Source: Methylovirgula sp.
GTDB taxonomy: Bacteria; Pseudomonadota; Alphaproteobacteria; Rhizobiales; Beijerinckiaceae
NCBI GenBank assembly: GCA_030040215.1
Contig: JASHUD010000035.1
Span: forward strand, 1 to 23,764
DNA length: 23,764 nucleotides
Direction: 5' to 3'
This document shows, one piece after another, positions 21,502-23,764 of the stretch (position 1 is the first letter of the stretch; each line of letters opens with the position of its first letter). The notes under the pieces are model-generated. The model did no database searches. It was not told the DNA's origin and saw only the letters and a list, made by a program, of their open reading frames with translations. A program made the translations under genes and the position numbers.

Positions 21502-23702
21502 TCAATTCCTGGCCCCCGGAGGGTGCGGCCAAAGGCGCGGGCGAACCGCGCGCCGGCGTAATGCAGGAGCTCGGCGCGCCGATGCCGCCGGAATCGCCGC
21601 TGCCAATGCCGGCGCAGGACTTATTCCGGTTCGACGCCGACAAGAACCCGAACAGAGGCTCGGCGCAGCCCGGATTCTGGTGTTTGCTGGCGCGCTTTCT
21701 GGTCTTCGGCGGCGGTTTGGCGCTCACTGTCTATGGCGCCTACGAGATGTACGAGGTGGTCGCCATCGGCGGCGTCACGACGCTTGAGTGGATCCTTGTC
21801 GGCCTCTTCGTCGCCAATTTCTCCTGGATCGCGCTTGCCTTTGCGAGCGCCTGCGTCGGTTTCCTCTGGCTGCTGTTCGCGCCGCCAAAGCCGCCGCCCG
21901 TTCCCACCGCACTCGCCGAGCGCACCGCAATCATCATGCCGATCTACAACGAGGCGCCGGAACGCGTGTTCGGCGCCCTGCAATCGATGTTCGAAGAGGT
22001 CGAGGCGACCGGACACGGCGCCTCCTTCGACTGGTTCCTGCTCTCCGATACGACCAATCCGGAGATATTCGTCGCCGAGGAACATGCGTTTGTGGCGATC
22101 CGCCGCCGGCTCGGGCCGCGGGCGCGGATCTTCTACCGGCATCGCGCCAAGAACGTGGCGCGCAAGTCCGGCAACATCGGCGATTTCGTCAGCCGCTGGG
22201 GCGGACATTATGCGCATTTCGTGGTGCTCGATGCCGACAGCGTCATGGGCGGAACGTCCATCGTCGGGCTTGCCGCGGCGATGGAGGCCGATCCAGGCGC
22301 CGGGATCATCCAGACGCTGCCGTTGATCATCAACCGCAACACGCTCTTTGCCCGGGTGCAGCAATTCGCGGCGCGAATCTACGGGCCGGTGATCGCCGCC
22401 GGGCTTGCCGCTTGGATGGGTCGAGACGGCAACTATTGGGGCCATAACGCCATCATCCGGACCAAGGCGTTCGCGGCGCACTGCGGCCTGCCGATGCTGC
22501 GCGGCAAGCCGCCGCTCGGCGGCCATATCCTCAGCCACGATTTCGTCGAAGCCGCGCTCATGCGGCGTGCCGGCTATTCCGTCTCCATGCGGCTCGGGAT
22601 CGGCGGCAGCTACGAAGAAAGTCCGCCATCGTTGATCGAGCTCTCCTCGCGCGATCGGCGCTGGTGCCAAGGCAATCTTCAGCATGCGCGCGTGTTGCCG
22701 GCAAAAGGCCTGCATTGGGCTTCGCGCCAGCACATGATCGCCGGCATCATGGGCTATGTCGCTTCGCCCCTGTGGATGCTGCAGCTCTTTGTCGGCATCG
22801 TGCTCGTCTTCCAAGCGAGTTACATCCGGCCCGAATATTTCCCGAGCGGCTTCGCGCTCTTTCCGGCGTGGCCGCGCTTCGACGCCGAGAAATCGCTGAA
22901 CCTTTTTGCGCTGACCATGGCGATTCTGCTCGCGCCGAAACTCTTCGGCCTCATTCTCGCTTTGCTCCACAAGGCCAGCCGGCGCGGCTATGGCGGCACG
23001 ATCCGGCTGATCATCTCGACGCTGTTCGAGACCCTCATGTCGGCGCTGCTGGCGCCCATCATGATGCTCATCCAGACCGGCCACGTTGCGCATTTCCTAT
23101 TCGGATTCGACACCGGCTGGAACCCGCAGCGGCGCGACGACGGTTCGGTTCCCTTCAAAGCGATCGTGCGCCGACACCGCTCGCACGTCGCCATGGGGCT
23201 CTTGACCCTGGGCGCCGGACTTCTGATCTCGCCGTCGCTTGTCGCCTGGATGTCGCCGACGATCCTCGGCCTCGTGCTCGCTATCTTCCTTTCCTGGGCG
23301 ACGGGACAACTGTCGTTCGGGATATTCCTGCGCCGCTCCGGTCTCTTGGGCACGCCGGAAGAGCGATCGAAGCCGCGCGTCGTACGCCGCGCCAACCAAC
23401 TCGGTAAAATGCTCTCGCGCGAAGTCGCAGATGCGGACGGTCTGCACAGCCTCTATGAGGACCCGGAGTTCCGCGCCATGCATCTTGCGATGTTGCCAGC
23501 CAGACGCAACCGCAAGCGCGGCGAGATTTCCGCCGAACGGGCGCTCGCCGAAGCCAAACTTAAAGAGGCGCATTCGATCGACGAAGCGGTCGATTGGCTG
23601 AAACCGGTCGAGCGGATGAACGTCATGCTCGATCCCGACTTGCTCGCGCTGCTCGCTGCCATTCCAAAAAGTCCGATCGTTCCGATCGGCACGGCCGCGT
23701 AG
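21489..23702 (+). CDS. opgH: Glucan biosynthesis glucosyltransferase OpgH (MdoH)
   Basis: OpgH is an inner-membrane family-2 glucosyltransferase that polymerises UDP-glucose into the linear beta-1,2 backbone of periplasmic glucans and moves it across the membrane. The 737-residue chain has a Pro-rich cytoplasmic N-terminus, two helices (about 65-130), then the catalytic domain: PIYNEAPERV (151-160), LLSDTTN, the DxD motif DAD (248-250), catalytic base D351 in SHDFVEAAL, and RxxRW (388-392) in SRDRRWCQGN. Further helices follow (about 410-625), then a cytoplasmic tail. ATG 21489 lies inside the end of opgG. The tail ends at TAG 23700-23702 and runs straight into a hairpin. Confidence 0.94.
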   Translation: MDPLINSWPPEGAAKGAGEPRAGVMQELGAPMPPESPLPMPAQDLFRFDADKNPNRGSAQPGFWCLLARFLVFGGGLALTVYGAYEMYEVVAIGGVTTLEWILVGLFVANFSWIALAFASACVGFLWLLFAPPKPPPVPTALAERTAIIMPIYNEAPERVFGALQSMFEEVEATGHGASFDWFLLSDTTNPEIFVAEEHAFVAIRRRLGPRARIFYRHRAKNVARKSGNIGDFVSRWGGHYAHFVVLDADSVMGGTSIVGLAAAMEADPGAGIIQTLPLIINRNTLFARVQQFAARIYGPVIAAGLAAWMGRDGNYWGHNAIIRTKAFAAHCGLPMLRGKPPLGGHILSHDFVEAALMRRAGYSVSMRLGIGGSYEESPPSLIELSSRDRRWCQGNLQHARVLPAKGLHWASRQHMIAGIMGYVASPLWMLQLFVGIVLVFQASYIRPEYFPSGFALFPAWPRFDAEKSLNLFALTMAILLAPKLFGLILALLHKASRRGYGGTIRLIISTLFETLMSALLAPIMMLIQTGHVAHFLFGFDTGWNPQRRDDGSVPFKAIVRRHRSHVAMGLLTLGAGLLISPSLVAWMSPTILGLVLAIFLSWATGQLSFGIFLRRSGLLGTPEERSKPRVVRRANQLGKMLSREVADADGLHSLYEDPEFRAMHLAMLPARRNRKRGEISAERALAEAKLKEAHSIDEAVDWLKPVERMNVMLDPDLLALLAAIPKSPIVPIGTAA

Positions 23703-23751
23703 TTTAGAGAAGCTTCAAAGAATCGCCGGCCACTTTTTGAAGCATTCTAAA
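23703..23751 (+). terminator. Long hairpin immediately after opgH
   Basis: TTTAGA (23703-23708) pairs with TCTAAA (23746-23751), and GCTTCAAA (23712-23719) with TTTGAAGC (23736-23743), separated by a small internal loop. The 16-base apical loop holds GCCGGC. The hairpin begins at the base after the opgH stop. There is no T-run after the stem within the window. It is a likely transcript-end or 3'-protection structure for opgGH. Confidence 0.55.
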
Positions 23752-23764
23752 TGTAGGCTCAGGC

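Noticed and set aside
21621..23093. A 490-codon open frame antisense to opgH
   Set aside because: It lies wholly opposite a clear glycosyltransferase gene, and the translated composition (His/Arg/Asp-rich) is typical of antisense reading.

Overview
The window is GC-rich chromosomal DNA from an alphaproteobacterium, most likely of the Hyphomicrobiales (Rhizobiales), perhaps near the Beijerinckiaceae/Methylocystaceae. The grounds are the short editing-less prolyl-tRNA synthetase, the proS-lolC-lolD order, an ExoR-like Sel1-repeat protein, the ppx/gppA-rlmE pair, and two copies of the palindromic repeat ending in CGTCATTGCGAG. The family placement is inference from sequence and gene order alone.

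Layout. (1) Positions 1-1714, minus strand: gppA/ppx overlapping rlmE, whose 3' end leaves the window. (2) 1992-5045, plus strand: a two-gene ABC importer with a double permease fused in one chain and an ATPase carrying an extra C-terminal domain. No substrate-binding protein is nearby. (3) 5069-6900: a palindromic repeat, a secreted polysaccharide deacetylase, tRNA-Leu(GAG) on the minus strand, and lipB. (4) 6968-9884, minus strand: a compact ilvD > exoR-like > acyP operon. (5) 9885-10240: a gene-poor gap with a tandem TTCGAA-centred repeat, a terminator-like hairpin and a doubtful 50-codon ORF. (6) 10241-12152: divergent mntR and mntH with a palindrome between them. (7) 12234-12963: an easily missed 44-residue lipoprotein gene and a PilZ-domain gene. 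(8) 12960-16250, minus strand: proS > lolC/E > lolD. (9) 16389-19678, minus strand: glmU > glmS, followed by the second palindromic repeat. (10) 19918-23751, plus strand: overlapping opgG and opgH with a hairpin after them.

Much of the region serves the cell envelope: UDP-GlcNAc supply (glmU, glmS), lipoprotein export (lolC/E, lolD), periplasmic glucans (opgGH), glycan deacetylation, an ExoR-like regulator and a small lipoprotein. The rest is core metabolism: branched-chain amino acids, lipoylation, manganese uptake, tRNA charging and rRNA methylation. I see no phage, insertion sequence, CRISPR array or toxin-antitoxin locus. No clearly new multi-gene system is evident. The best candidates for something undescribed are the transporter without a binding protein, the small lipoprotein, and the intergenic signals between ilvD and mntR.
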